DNA of 64,000 bases from JAPUME01 sp027294185. GTDB taxonomy: Bacteria; Acidobacteriota; Terriglobia; UBA7540; JAPUME01. The stretch is taken from positions 868,001 through 932,000 of the forward strand of contig CAUVWZ020000002.1 in assembly GCA_963555835.3 (NCBI GenBank). Direction: 5' to 3'. The notes under the pieces were generated by a model. The model did not search any database. It was not told the DNA's origin and worked only from the letters and a program-made list of their open reading frames with translations. Both the position numbers and the translations under genes were made by a program. Below, one piece after another: positions 44,211-53,918 of the stretch (its first letter is position 1; each line of letters opens with the position of its first letter).

Positions 44211-44267
44211 AGCCAATTTGACCTGCAAGTTGGGCAACAAGAATACCTGGAAGACAGATGAGCCGCC

Positions 44268-44326
44268 TGCTCCGGAAAGTTCATCCGCCGCAGGAGGTCC
44301 TAAGAAGCGGGGGTCGGAGCGAAGGA
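44268..44326 (-). pseudogene. vestigial C-terminal tail (family B copy 3)
   Basis: Minus-strand reading starts LRSDPRF and, after a frameshift, resembles the LLRRMNFPE tail of copies 1, 2 and 4. Confidence 0.4.
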
Positions 44327-44333
44327 CATTTCC

Positions 44334-44489
44334 TTAGCGCGTGATAACGTAGTAGATCACGTAGAACCAGGAGGAGATGCCGTGCACGATTGCCCAGAAG
44401 ATCGACTTGTGTAGGCTCCACGACATCGCGATGGCGAGTGCAGATCCGAAACCTATCCCTGCTCTCGTTGCTTCTGACTTGGCTGCCAT
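44334..44489 (-). CDS. small membrane protein, about 51 residues
   Basis: A 51-residue protein, MAAKSEATRAGIGFGSALAI at the start and two adjoining hydrophobic stretches after it, ending FYVIYYVITR. A GGAGG lies before the ATG at 44489. Small proteins of this look (GIGFGSALA ... WAIVHGISSWFYVIYY) recur in many bacteria. Function unknown. Confidence 0.6.
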   Translation of the reverse strand: MAAKSEATRAGIGFGSALAIAMSWSLHKSIFWAIVHGISSWFYVIYYVITR

Positions 44490-44605
44490 TGTCCAGTTCC
44501 TCCGCTCGAGTGCATTTCCATCCTGTGGGCCTTCAGAGAATGAGGGGAAAGGATGTAGTGGAATGCTAGCAGGAAGGCGGGGGTTGAACAATAGTTGCAG
44601 GGGCC

Positions 44606-44650
44606 TACTCAGGAAAATTCATCCGCCGCAGGGGGTCCTGGAAGGGCGGT
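44606..44650 (-). pseudogene. vestigial C-terminal tail (family B copy 4)
   Basis: Minus-strand peptide PFQDPLRRMNFPE followed by TAG, matching the other three relics. Confidence 0.5.
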
Positions 44651-44717
44651 TCACTTGTCAATTCCCCACCGCTTTCGTTACAAGGGCATCTTTAAGCGAA
44701 ACTTCCAAATTCAGTAG

Positions 44718-47554
44718 TTAAGCTAACAGCTGACGCAGAACGTAGGGCAAGATTCCACCGTGCTTGTAGTAGAGCACTTCCTCCGGGGTATCGATCTGCG
44801 CAATCGCCGTGAACGAGGAGGCGTAGCCTTTTTCATCCCGGACGCGCACCGTGACTTTCTTGTCGAAGTCAAGCGCCGTCGCGATGCCTTCGATTTCGAA
44901 GATCTCCCGCCCGCTGAGACCCAAACTGGTCACGTTCTCCCCCGGGTTGAACTGCAGGGGCAACACTCCCATGCCCACCAAGTTGCTGCGGTGGATTCGC
45001 TCAAAGCTCTCCACGATCACAGCCCGCACGCCGAGTAAGCGAGGTCCCTTGGCAGCCCAGTCTCGAGAGGAGCCGGAGCCGTATTCTTTACCTGCCAGGA
45101 TAATCAGGGGCACTTCTTCTCTAGCGTATTTCATCGCGGCATCAAAGATGGAAAGCTGCTCTCCGTCGGGAAAGTGCAGGGTCCATCCACCTTCGGTTTC
45201 CGGAGCCAATCGATTGCGCAGGCGAATATTGGCAAAAGTGCCGCGCATCATGACCTCGTGGTTTCCCCGGCGGGCTCCGAATGAATTGAAGTCCTTGGGT
45301 ACCACGCCATTTTCGATCAGGTACCTTCCTGCGGGCCCATCGGGAGGGATGGAACCGACCGGGGAGATGTGGTCGGTTGTCACGCTGTCGCCAAGCAGCG
45401 CGAGCACCCGCGCACCTCGGATGTCTTCGATGGGCGCAGGGTTCCTGGGCATCTGCTCGAAGAAGGGTGGATGTTTAACGTAGGTGGAGTTGGAACTCCA
45501 GCCATAGCGGTCGGTGTCGGGGGTGGGGAGTTCAATCCAGCGTTCATCTCCCTTAAGAACCTTGGCGTACCGGTTCCGAAACATCTCACTTGTAACAGCT
45601 GTCTGTATCTTTTCTTCAATCTCCTCCTGGCTCGGCCAGATGTCCCGCAGGTAAACCTCCACAGAATCCGAATCCCTTCCCAGAGGCTCATTGTAAAGGT
45701 CTATGTCCATGCGTCCGGCGAGCGCGTAGGCCACTACCAGCGGCGGGGACGCAAGATAGTTCGCGCGAACCTGGGAGTGGATGCGCCCTTCGAAATTCCG
45801 GTTCCCACTCACGACCGCCACAGCCACCAGATCGGAATCCTCGATGCCTTGAGCCACCGGCTCCGGCAAGGGCCCGCTGTTACCAATGCAGGTGGTGCAA
45901 CCGTATCCCACCAGGTGGAATCCCAGCTTCTCCAGGTAGGGCATCAAGCCGGCCTGCTTCAGATAGTCCGTGACCACCTTGGAGCCCGGCGCCAGACTAG
46001 TCTTAACCCCTGGCGCGGTCGAGAGGCCCTTCTCTACGGCTTTCTTGGCGAGCAGCCCCGCCCCCAGCATCACGGAGGGATTGGAAGTGTTGGTGCAACT
46101 GGTGATGGAGGCAATCACCACCGACCCGTCCCGCAGTTCCGTTTGTTTCCCGTTGAGAGTAACCCTCGCCGCTCTCGGCGTTTTTTCCCTCTTCGTGCTC
46201 ACCAGCGACGGCAGGGATTGCTCAAACCTTGCTTTAGCCTGACGCAAAGGTATGCGATCCTGAGGACGCCTGGGGCCGGCGAGACAGGGTTCTACCCTCG
46301 CCAGGTCTAATTGCAACGTGTCGGAATAGTCTGCCTCGGGACTCGACTCCGTAAGGAACAGCCCCTGTTCCTGGGCATAGGCCCGCACCAGTTCCACCGA
46401 TTCCTCATCGCGTCCTGTGAACCGGAGGTACCTCAAAGTTTCCTCGTCAATGGGAAAGATAGCAATGGTGGCCCCATATTCCGGGCTCATGTTGCCGAGC
46501 ATGGCACGATCTGCCAGCGAAAGATGCCTCAGTCCGGGACCATAAAACTCCACAAATTTGCCCACCACGCCTTTCTTGCGCAGTATTTGAGTGATCGTCA
46601 ATACCAAATCGGTGGCGGTGGCGCCTTCCGGCAGACTGCCGAAAAGTTTGAATCCCACCACCTGCGGAACCAGCATGGAGATGGGCTGGCCCAGCATGGC
46701 CGCCTCTGCTTCAATTCCGCCCACACCCCAACCCAACACGCCGAGGCCGTTAACCATCGTAGTATGCGAATCGGTCCCGACAAGGGTATCTGGATATGCC
46801 AGGTTCTTCCCGTCCACGCTCGCTTGGAAAACAACCCGGGACAGGTATTCGAGATTTACTTGGTGGACAATACCGGCATCAGGGGGCACCACCTGAAAAT
46901 TACTGAAGGCTCCTTGTGCCCATCGCAGGAAGATAAAGCGCTCTTGGTTGCGTTCAAATTCCAATTTGGCGTTGGCCGCAAACGCCCCGGGAGTACCATA
47001 GTAATCCACCTGCACGGAGTGGTCGATCACCAATTCCACCGGCTGCAGCGGATTGATTTTCTTCGGATCACCTCCCATCCGTTGGATGGCGTCCCGCATG
47101 GCCGCCAGATCGACTACTGCCGGAACCCTGTTAAATCCTGCAGAAGGACTCTAGCCGGAGTGAAGGCGATTTCCCTCCGGGTTTCTGCAGTGGGATTCCA
47201 TCTGGCCAAACCTTCAATGTCCTCCTGCTTTACAAAGCGCCCGTCCTCATTGCGCAGCAGGTTCTCGAGCAGGATCTTCAGGCAGAAGGGCAATCTCGAA
47301 AGATTTCCCACACCCGCCTTCTCCATTGCCTCCAGCCGATAAATATCAAAGGTTTTCGCTCCAACTCGCAATGAGTGGCGGCTACCGAAACTATTCAACG
47401 CCAAATCGTCTGATTCGCGGAAAGTCCGACTGCAGGCGAGCATCGCGCTCCCTGCGAGGCCGATTTTCAAGATTTCTCTGCGAGATGGGGTGTTATTCTC
47501 TTCATCCTTGACGCGACCCTCAAGGTGGCGAAAGATTGAGTCAAACATATTCAT
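44718..47554 (-). pseudogene. acnA: aconitate hydratase A with Tat-like N-terminus, one frameshift
   Basis: The product would be a full aconitase (citrate to isocitrate). The N-terminal part (47554-47114) carries SRREILKIGLAGSAMLAC, a twin-arginine motif with hydrophobic core and possible lipobox, before normal aconitase sequence (SLRVGAKTFDIYRLEAMEKA, ILLENLLRNEDG). Reading shifts at the end of LLQDLTG: one extra G in the GGG run near 47130 would restore GVPAVVDLAAMRDA. The rest has the cluster cysteines in SITSCTNTSN and YGCTTCIGNSG and the active-site region KEYGSGSSRDWAAKG. An exported aconitase is not something I know of, so the Tat region may be a recent fusion. AAGGGGGAA precedes the ATG. 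Confidence 0.85.
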
Positions 47555-47648
47555 TTCCCCCTTTCCAACCAAGCTCCAAAAGCTTATTGCCGATCGTCAA
47601 CTGCCCGTTGGAGGCCCTTAAATCGATATTGCTCCTTGTATCGTTCAT
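47541..47648 (-). CDS. 35-residue small open frame coupled to acnA
   Basis: A short frame (MNDTRSNIDLRASNGQLTIG and 15 more residues) with a near-perfect ribosome site (AAAGGAGGG, correct spacing) starting at 47648. It ends 14 bases inside the aconitase start region, so ribosomes finishing it could restart on acnA. It may be a leader peptide or a small protein. No homology recognised. Confidence 0.45.
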   Translation of the reverse strand: MNDTRSNIDLRASNGQLTIGNKLLELGWKGGNEYV

Positions 47649-47813
47649 ATATAACCCTCCTTTGATCTATTCGCTACATTTGCCTGGAAACAGGTTGATT
47701 TCACTTCGAATATCCTGGTTTGCACGACAATCCGTACCCACCCCGCCCACACCGTGCTGACCTTTTTGTTACCCTCTGGAGATCAGGGCAGGCCTGGTAT
47801 TAGGCCTTGTCAA

Positions 47814-49193
47814 TTACTTTTCGGCTCTGGTCGCACCTTTCGGGACAGAAAGATCCAGTCCCATCTGCCCGGCAACGAGGAGCTGCATCATTTGGGAGAA
47901 TTCCGTAGTGGCCTTATCCGTATCACCTGCGCCATTTCCTCCCATCACCAAAGTCGGCACCCGGCGATTGGCGTAGGCGTTCGCCCACAACTGCTGGGCC
48001 TGCACATATGCCTCCAGCTTCTGTTTCAGAGCTCCGTCTGCTTTTAGAATCAAACGCTTCCGCTCGGCCTCGCCCTGGCCAATCAGAATTTCTTGCTGCT
48101 TTGTTTCTCTCGCTGCCGCCCGATCCAGCTTTGCAACGTCCAGTCGCTGCTTTGCCTGGATGACGGCTCGGGTCCTATCCAGTTCAGCTACGTCCAGTCG
48201 TTGTTGTGCCTGGACGATGGCTCGGACCTTTTTCTGCTCTTCTTCATATTTCTCCCTGGCGACATTCGCTTTGCCTTCCGCCTCGGCCATCAGAGCTTCC
48301 TGCTCGGCCTGTTGCGCCTTGGCTCGGGCAGTGGCGACAGCCATCATGGCTGTTTGTTGTGTCGAGATCTGGGCCCGTACCTTTTCGGTATAATCGAAAA
48401 GTTTGACCTCAAAGTTCGCCAACTGGATGCCCAGTCCCCGCAGCGGATTCCGCTGATTCACGTAATTGCCCTGGTCATCTTGCTTGATGATCTTGAATGT
48501 TTTGGTAACTTCCTGCCCGGAAACGGGATCTACTACCTTCCGTGTTTCTTCCTCCGTTTCGTAGAGTCCATTCTGTACCTGATCCCAAGCCCAGAAAACG
48601 AAGTCGGCACGTTGTTCCGAGTAGGATTCGCGTGCGGACATCAGGTTGGCGGTGAGGCGAAGGGCATTCCGAACAACAGGGAGCATAAGCTTTTTCTCCA
48701 AATCTTTGTAATCCACGTATCCAAACCTGGTTGTCAAGTCGAGTGCTTCCTGTTCGGAAGCCGGCAGAATGATCCGCATGGTTCCCGACACATCACAAAG
48801 AGACCCGTCATTAAACCGCACCTCGATGCTGTTGTCCGCCTCGTCCCCCCCCTCGGCGTCTTTTGTAAAGAAAAACGTCTGCGCCTTCGGCCACGTGACG
48901 ATATCGCTGGAGAGCCTTGGCCACATTCCCGGGTCCAACTTGGCCCTCATCGTACCTGTGATGATCATTTGCCGGATCTGGTATGTTCCCTTCTTAACGG
49001 TCGACACCAGTACTCCACTCAATAGAATGGCGGCCGCCAGGATCGCAAAAAAGTAGACTAACCTTCCAAAGCGCACCAGAGTGAAGAGCGCCTCAAAACC
49101 CGCTTTGACCTTCTTTAGTGTGTCAACTGCCACACTGGAAATCTTTTCCGGATCCAATCCTTTGCCACTACTTCCACCCAGTTCGTTAAACAT
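47814..49193 (-). CDS. SPFH/Band 7 membrane protein with long coiled coil
   Basis: A 459-residue protein. A membrane segment (FFAILAAAILLSGVLVS, about residues 48-64) is followed by a prohibitin-like SPFH domain (about 75-280) and a coiled coil rich in Ala, Gln and Glu. The coiled coil contains a duplicated 17-residue unit (AQQRLDVAELDRTRAVI and QAKQRLDVAKLDRAAAR). SPFH proteins organise membrane microdomains and scaffold proteases or transporters. It lies between a symporter and the aconitase gene on the same strand. GGGAGG precedes the ATG. Confidence 0.8.
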   Translation of the reverse strand: MFNELGGSSGKGLDPEKISSVAVDTLKKVKAGFEALFTLVRFGRLVYFFAILAAAILLSGVLVSTVKKGTYQIRQMIITGTMRAKLDPGMWPRLSSDIVTWPKAQTFFFTKDAEGGDEADNSIEVRFNDGSLCDVSGTMRIILPASEQEALDLTTRFGYVDYKDLEKKLMLPVVRNALRLTANLMSARESYSEQRADFVFWAWDQVQNGLYETEEETRKVVDPVSGQEVTKTFKIIKQDDQGNYVNQRNPLRGLGIQLANFEVKLFDYTEKVRAQISTQQTAMMAVATARAKAQQAEQEALMAEAEGKANVAREKYEEEQKKVRAIVQAQQRLDVAELDRTRAVIQAKQRLDVAKLDRAAARETKQQEILIGQGEAERKRLILKADGALKQKLEAYVQAQQLWANAYANRRVPTLVMGGNGAGDTDKATTEFSQMMQLLVAGQMGLDLSVPKGATRAEK

Positions 49194-49226
49194 TTCAGTC
49201 TGCCTCCCTTCATTCGAGGTTGAGTG

Positions 49227-50723
49227 TTAGACATGGCCACGTTTCAAATTTGTAATTGGCCGCTGAATATCCAGTTCCAAACTCTTATTGCTCGCAAGTT
49301 GTTTTGGTTTTGAGGTCATAAGAGAAATAACGACGTAGGCTAAAATGGCTACTCCGAAGCCCGCGTAAACTTCATGCCAACTCGTCCAGCCCGCACGTCT
49401 GGCGAAGTGCCACGCAATGACCGTGGTTGAGCCGAGAAGGACGCAAGAGAGGGAACCGACCGCAGTGCCGCCTTTCCAGTACAGGCCCACAACCAGAGTC
49501 GGGAGAAAGCAAGCCGCGTAGAGCGAACCGGCAAAGGCGGTAATCCCGACGATGTCGCCAAAGGGATTGAGCGCCAACAACATTCCAACTAGTGAAATCA
49601 CCACCACCCAAAATCGCGTGCGCGTGAGCACTCTGGAATCATTGTCGTCTATGATCATGACGTCCCGACCTACCGAGGATGCCGCCACCAGTAGCACAGA
49701 ATCGAGTGTGGACATGGCCGCCGAGAGCAAGACCAACAGGAAAAAGGAACTGACCGTGGGGCCAAGCACTTCGAAGGTGCCCAATAGATAAGGCATCACC
49801 AGATCGGAGTCGGTTATCGTGCCAGCGGGAATCAGCGCATGGGCAAAGGCTCCAAGGGGCAGGAGACACACGTACGTAACCAAAATCAGGAGAGGCGATA
49901 CGATTCGGGCCACACCCAGAGCCTTCTTGTCTTTTAGCCCATAAATCCGGGACACCTGGCGCGGATCGACCAGCATCTTCACTCCACCCGCCAATGCCAG
50001 GCCGAAGATCGCCATGATCGGCATCTTTCCCTGCCAGGACACCAAATCAGGGTCCTGCTCGCGGATGTTCTCGAGGATTGCCGTTAACCCACCCCCTTGG
50101 TAGAGAACAGCCGCAAGCATTGCCACCGCACCGATTGCCATAAGCAAACCCTGTACCGCGTCGGTTAGCACCACGGAGCGGAAACCACCGACGAGAGTGT
50201 AAGCGGTTACGACCAGAAAGATTGCCACTGCCGCTATGTGGTAGTCGAGTCCCAGGAATTGCTGCAAGGCAAGTGCGGATCCCTTGTAAACCGCGATGAG
50301 GTAGAGCACCACCGCCGCGAAGATGACGATCGCGGAAATCCTGCGAAGGGCAAGGGAATTGTACCGATGACCCAGGAAATCAGGCACGGTGAGTGATTTA
50401 TACTCTATCGCTTTCGTGAAAAACTTGGGCGCCACCAGGTACCAAGCCGCGTAGCAGCACAGAACAATGACCAAGCCCTTGATGTACCAGATCAGGCCAA
50501 CGTCCCAACTCTTTCCCGCATGCCCGACAAAGCTGTTTGTGCTGACAAAGGTCGCATAGAAGGACAATCCGATTACCCAGCCGCCCAGCTTACGCCCGCC
50601 GACCAGGTAACCGTCCAAGCCGCGAGTCTCCCGATTGGCCTTCCAGCAATGATAGGCAAGCAGCGCCAAGTAACCCGCCATGAAGATCAAACGCAGCCAG
50701 TGTTCTTCGATCCAATTCATCAT
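49227..50723 (-). CDS. sodium:solute symporter family transporter
   Basis: A 498-residue integral membrane protein of the SSS family (LeuT-like fold) with about 13 hydrophobic segments. Typical stretches are SFYATFVSTNSFVGHAGKSW, VVTAYTLVGGFRSVVLTDAV and SAAMSTLDSVLLVAASSVGRD. It would import a small solute with sodium; candidates include sugars, amino acids or carboxylates, and the aconitase neighbour hints at carboxylates only weakly. AGGAG precedes the ATG. The SPFH gene follows 33 bp after its stop, so co-transcription is likely. Confidence 0.85.
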   Translation of the reverse strand: MMNWIEEHWLRLIFMAGYLALLAYHCWKANRETRGLDGYLVGGRKLGGWVIGLSFYATFVSTNSFVGHAGKSWDVGLIWYIKGLVIVLCCYAAWYLVAPKFFTKAIEYKSLTVPDFLGHRYNSLALRRISAIVIFAAVVLYLIAVYKGSALALQQFLGLDYHIAAVAIFLVVTAYTLVGGFRSVVLTDAVQGLLMAIGAVAMLAAVLYQGGGLTAILENIREQDPDLVSWQGKMPIMAIFGLALAGGVKMLVDPRQVSRIYGLKDKKALGVARIVSPLLILVTYVCLLPLGAFAHALIPAGTITDSDLVMPYLLGTFEVLGPTVSSFFLLVLLSAAMSTLDSVLLVAASSVGRDVMIIDDNDSRVLTRTRFWVVVISLVGMLLALNPFGDIVGITAFAGSLYAACFLPTLVVGLYWKGGTAVGSLSCVLLGSTTVIAWHFARRAGWTSWHEVYAGFGVAILAYVVISLMTSKPKQLASNKSLELDIQRPITNLKRGHV

Positions 50724-50753
50724 TTAAAAATCTCCTGCATTGATTCTTCTCTT

Positions 50754-50963
50754 TTAAGTAAGGAGTAGAGTCAGATAAGGTGTGGGACACGCTGGTTGCC
50801 ACGGGTCCCAATCGTACCCTTCATCCCCATCATCATCGTCCCCAACTCCAACGAGCCCGAAGAGGATGATGACGCCCCAAAACATAAAACCTGTTAGGTC
50901 GATGACCCAGGCCATTATCAAGCCTGCGACTCCTCCTAACAGGTGTTTGAGAAGGAAAGACAT
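50754..50963 (-). CDS. small membrane protein with acidic tail
   Basis: A 69-residue protein with two hydrophobic segments (LGGVAGLIMAWVIDLTGF, WGVIILFGLVGVG) and an Asp-rich tail (DDDDGDEGYDWDPW). GAGGTGA lies before the ATG. It sits upstream of the symporter on the same strand and may be its accessory. No family recognised. Confidence 0.5.
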   Translation of the reverse strand: MSFLLKHLLGGVAGLIMAWVIDLTGFMFWGVIILFGLVGVGDDDDGDEGYDWDPWQPACPTPYLTLLLT

Positions 50964-51199
50964 CGCTATTCACCTCGGCCCGAGGATGGATCAACTGCTC
51001 CCTTTCGAGGCCCTCGGAAAACTCTAATTTGCCTCTACTCTAAAGGACGACAAACGGGGGAGAATCGACCGCAAGGGGGGGGACTTAGGAGACCACCGGG
51101 GAGCTATTGAACTCAGCGAGCAGATTCGTAAGGAGTGATGTTAGGGGTCAACAAACGGGAGGTATGTTAGGAAATTCCCGGGTCGTCACGGAGGTAGGG

Positions 51200-53374
51200 T
51201 TAGCGTCTTGGACCGTGGCCCCAGCGCCACAGGACCATTCCGACAATGGATATGGCCAAGAAAGTTATAAGGACGCTCCAAAATGCGAGATTCCAAAGAA
51301 CAGATGAATCCAACCCCACAACGTCCTCGAACCGATGCTGGACGATGACTATAAACCCGGTATTTCCAACAGGTGCGAATCCAGCGATCCAACGTCCCTC
51401 GTAATGTTCGTCTACCGACGCGACGGGGTCTCTGTATTCATCATCCGGAGGAAGAACCAAGCTGGAATCAGGCAGGTCAAGTTCTCTGGCATGATCCCGC
51501 TTGACGCGGGCGGCGATCATGCTCCCATCAGGGAATTCAACTGCGGGAACGCCATGCCGATAGGCAGGGTGAAAGAGAATAACGTATTTACCTAAAACGC
51601 TTCGCGGATCGAGCTCCGGACTGTCAATGTCTTTCGGTGCGATGATCGCCCAGACGCGCCTGGGGTCAGTTACATGGACAAGGCCCATCGTTGCATCGGT
51701 AGTCACCGAGGTGGCGATGACACCAAGGAATTTCTCTTGGTCGTCCCAGATCGGTGCTGTAATCGCAAACTTGTAAAGATCATCACTCTTTCCACGATAA
51801 ACCCGTGAAATGTGGACCGATCCTATGCCTCTCTTGCCGAGATGAGATTTTGCGCCCTGAAAATAGTCTCGCCAGTTGAAACTATCTTTAGTGAGATCAT
51901 CAATATGGGGTTGATCAGGCCGTACACGCGCCACCATGACACCATCTCTATTTAAAATAAAACAGCTCGTGAAAGGGCTAGGCCGTGCGCTGCAAATCTC
52001 TCCAAGATACCGTTGCAACCCATCACGGTCACCGTTCGCCAGCAGACCTGCCAATCTACTGTCGGCGGCGGCCGCCCCCGCAGGCCTGCCCAATAATCGT
52101 AACTGCAAGTCTGCGGTTGTGGCCAAATCTGTTGCGGCAAAGCTGTTGCTTTGGAGGGCCGCTTCCAACTGAGCCTCTTTACGGGCATTGGCGACGAAGA
52201 GAGCCATGGTAATGGCAAGCATCGATATTACGGCTATTGCCCCGACCAGACTTGTCACGGCAGGGTTTCGTTTACACCAGCGAGTGAAACGCTCGCGCCG
52301 ACTCCAAGGTCGTGCCGTTGTCTCTTCTCCAGCCTGATAGCGGGTGAGGTCTTCGGCAAGCGCGTCAGCGGACCCGTAACGCTGATCTTTGCCCTTACTG
52401 AGACATTTCAGGCAAACGGCTTCCAAATCGCTATCTACACCCGGATTGAGTGCCCTCGGAGGCTTGGGAATCTTTTCCCGCACTAGCCGCAATGTTTCCT
52501 TGAGTGTTTCACCCCGAAAAGGAGGCCTACCCGTAAGCAGCGCATACAAGATTGCTCCCAGACCGTACACGTCACTGGCAGTCGTCAGCTCCTCATCACC
52601 CGCCGCCTGTTCCGGGGCCATATAACCGGCCGTGCCTTCGACTGTGCCCGATTTCCTTGCGTCTTCCCCCAAACGCTTGGCCAAGCCAAAGTCAGTGACG
52701 TAAGGCTTCCCCTTTTCGTCCAGCAGGATGTTGCCGGGTTTTAGGTCGCTGTGCAGGATGCGTCTTTGGTGAGCGTAATGGATGGCCTCGGCGACTGTCT
52801 TCAGGAAATGTGCCGCCTGAGTTGGAGATATGGAGTCGTCGTGAACGAGATCAGCGAGACTTCTTCCCTCAATGTAATCCATCGAAAAGAAGTGCTGACC
52901 CTCCTGTTCACCGACCTCGTGAACCGTGATTATATTGGGATGCTGTAGCTTAGCTACAGCTTGGGCCTCTCGGCGGAATCTCTTGACATGGGACTCACTC
53001 GCCAACGCGCCGTCAATGATCGTTTTGATTGCAACGGTTCGGTTCAGGCTCTTCTGATTCGCTTTATAGACAATCCCCATCCCTCCGCGTCCGATTTCCT
53101 TGAGAACCTCGTAGTCATCTCCAAAACTTGGTAGTGGAGGATCTTGTTTCAATATGCTCTCAGCCAGGCGCTCATTCTCGAAGATTTCCCGAATCTCCTT
53201 TTCAAGCGCGGGGTGACGCGCAATTACATCCTCTCGACGTGGCTTCTTACCTTCATCATGGTCTTTGAGAATACGGGCGTGGATCTCATCCAACAATCGT
53301 TCACGATCTCCGGTCTCGTCGTGCCTTGACAAAGTCGATCTACCCCCGGGTGGTCTTCTCTTCCAAATATGCAC
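51200..53374 (-). CDS. membrane Ser/Thr protein kinase with Cache-like sensor
   Basis: A 724-residue kinase. Residues 1-85 form a helical domain typical of planctomycete sigma-linked kinases (DRERLLDEIHARILKDHDEG). The PknB-type kinase (about 87-350) has IGRGGMGIVYKA, VAIK, HSDLKPGN (Ser replaces the usual Arg of HRD) and DFGLAKR. A membrane helix (about 375-395) is followed by an extracytoplasmic Cache-like sensor and a C-terminal helix. The GTG start at 53374 overlaps the ECF sigma gene by 35 bases, a hallmark of signal pairs. It may sense an external ligand and act on the sigma factor. Confidence 0.85.
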   Translation of the reverse strand: MHIWKRRPPGGRSTLSRHDETGDRERLLDEIHARILKDHDEGKKPRREDVIARHPALEKEIREIFENERLAESILKQDPPLPSFGDDYEVLKEIGRGGMGIVYKANQKSLNRTVAIKTIIDGALASESHVKRFRREAQAVAKLQHPNIITVHEVGEQEGQHFFSMDYIEGRSLADLVHDDSISPTQAAHFLKTVAEAIHYAHQRRILHSDLKPGNILLDEKGKPYVTDFGLAKRLGEDARKSGTVEGTAGYMAPEQAAGDEELTTASDVYGLGAILYALLTGRPPFRGETLKETLRLVREKIPKPPRALNPGVDSDLEAVCLKCLSKGKDQRYGSADALAEDLTRYQAGEETTARPWSRRERFTRWCKRNPAVTSLVGAIAVISMLAITMALFVANARKEAQLEAALQSNSFAATDLATTADLQLRLLGRPAGAAAADSRLAGLLANGDRDGLQRYLGEICSARPSPFTSCFILNRDGVMVARVRPDQPHIDDLTKDSFNWRDYFQGAKSHLGKRGIGSVHISRVYRGKSDDLYKFAITAPIWDDQEKFLGVIATSVTTDATMGLVHVTDPRRVWAIIAPKDIDSPELDPRSVLGKYVILFHPAYRHGVPAVEFPDGSMIAARVKRDHARELDLPDSSLVLPPDDEYRDPVASVDEHYEGRWIAGFAPVGNTGFIVIVQHRFEDVVGLDSSVLWNLAFWSVLITFLAISIVGMVLWRWGHGPRR

Positions 53375-53918
53375 GGAGGCCTTTCAGCCCACGTCGAAGC
53401 AAGCCGGCCACGCCTGCCTCGGTTCGTTTCATATGGGCGGCGATTTCCGCCACGGTATAGTCAGCCAGATGACGCAACTCAACAGCTGTCCGTTGGTCTT
53501 CGGGAAGTTCCGCTAATGATTCTGCAAGCACAAGAGCCCTCTCCTGTCGCAGGACCTTTTGACTCGGAGATGTCTGGTCTGCAGGCACTAGTTTGTAAAG
53601 ACGAGACGAAGATTCGTTCACCGTCTCGCGGAATGATTGCTCCAGGGCTGCGTCACGTTTCTTGCGACCGAAATGACGGGCGGCGTCAGCAAGCTTGTTG
53701 ACCAGAATGGCTCGCAACCATGCGGTAAGCTCCCCTTCGCTGGTGCCCCTGAAATGTGGCAGTGACTCGTGTGCCTGCAACAAGACGTCCTGCACGATGT
53801 CCGAGACATCGATCTTACGCTGCACGGGGCCTGAAGCTCGGAGCGAACTTCGCGCCAAGACAATGAGATAGCTTCTATACCGCTCTGGCCTGAAACGGTT
53901 TGTCGCTTCAGTAGTCAT
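53340..53918 (-). CDS. ECF-type sigma factor, planctomycete style
   Basis: A 192-residue sigma factor. Region 2 is visible at about residues 15-85 (KIDVSDIVQDVLLQAHESLP, GELTAWLRAILVNKLADAAR) and region 4 at about 125-185 (AVELRHLADYTVAEIAAHMK). There is no 1.1 or 3 region, as expected for ECF factors. The next gene, a Ser/Thr kinase, overlaps its 3' end, so kinase and sigma form one unit; no anti-sigma factor is present. This pair is common in Planctomycetes and suggests horizontal origin, but similarity searches are needed. Confidence 0.8.
   Translation of the reverse strand: MTTEATNRFRPERYRSYLIVLARSSLRASGPVQRKIDVSDIVQDVLLQAHESLPHFRGTSEGELTAWLRAILVNKLADAARHFGRKKRDAALEQSFRETVNESSSRLYKLVPADQTSPSQKVLRQERALVLAESLAELPEDQRTAVELRHLADYTVAEIAAHMKRTEAGVAGLLRRGLKGLRAYLEEKTTRG

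Noticed and set aside
45369..47342. Long plus-strand frames opposite aconitase
   Set aside because: Shadows of acnA, with no ribosome site or recognisable family.
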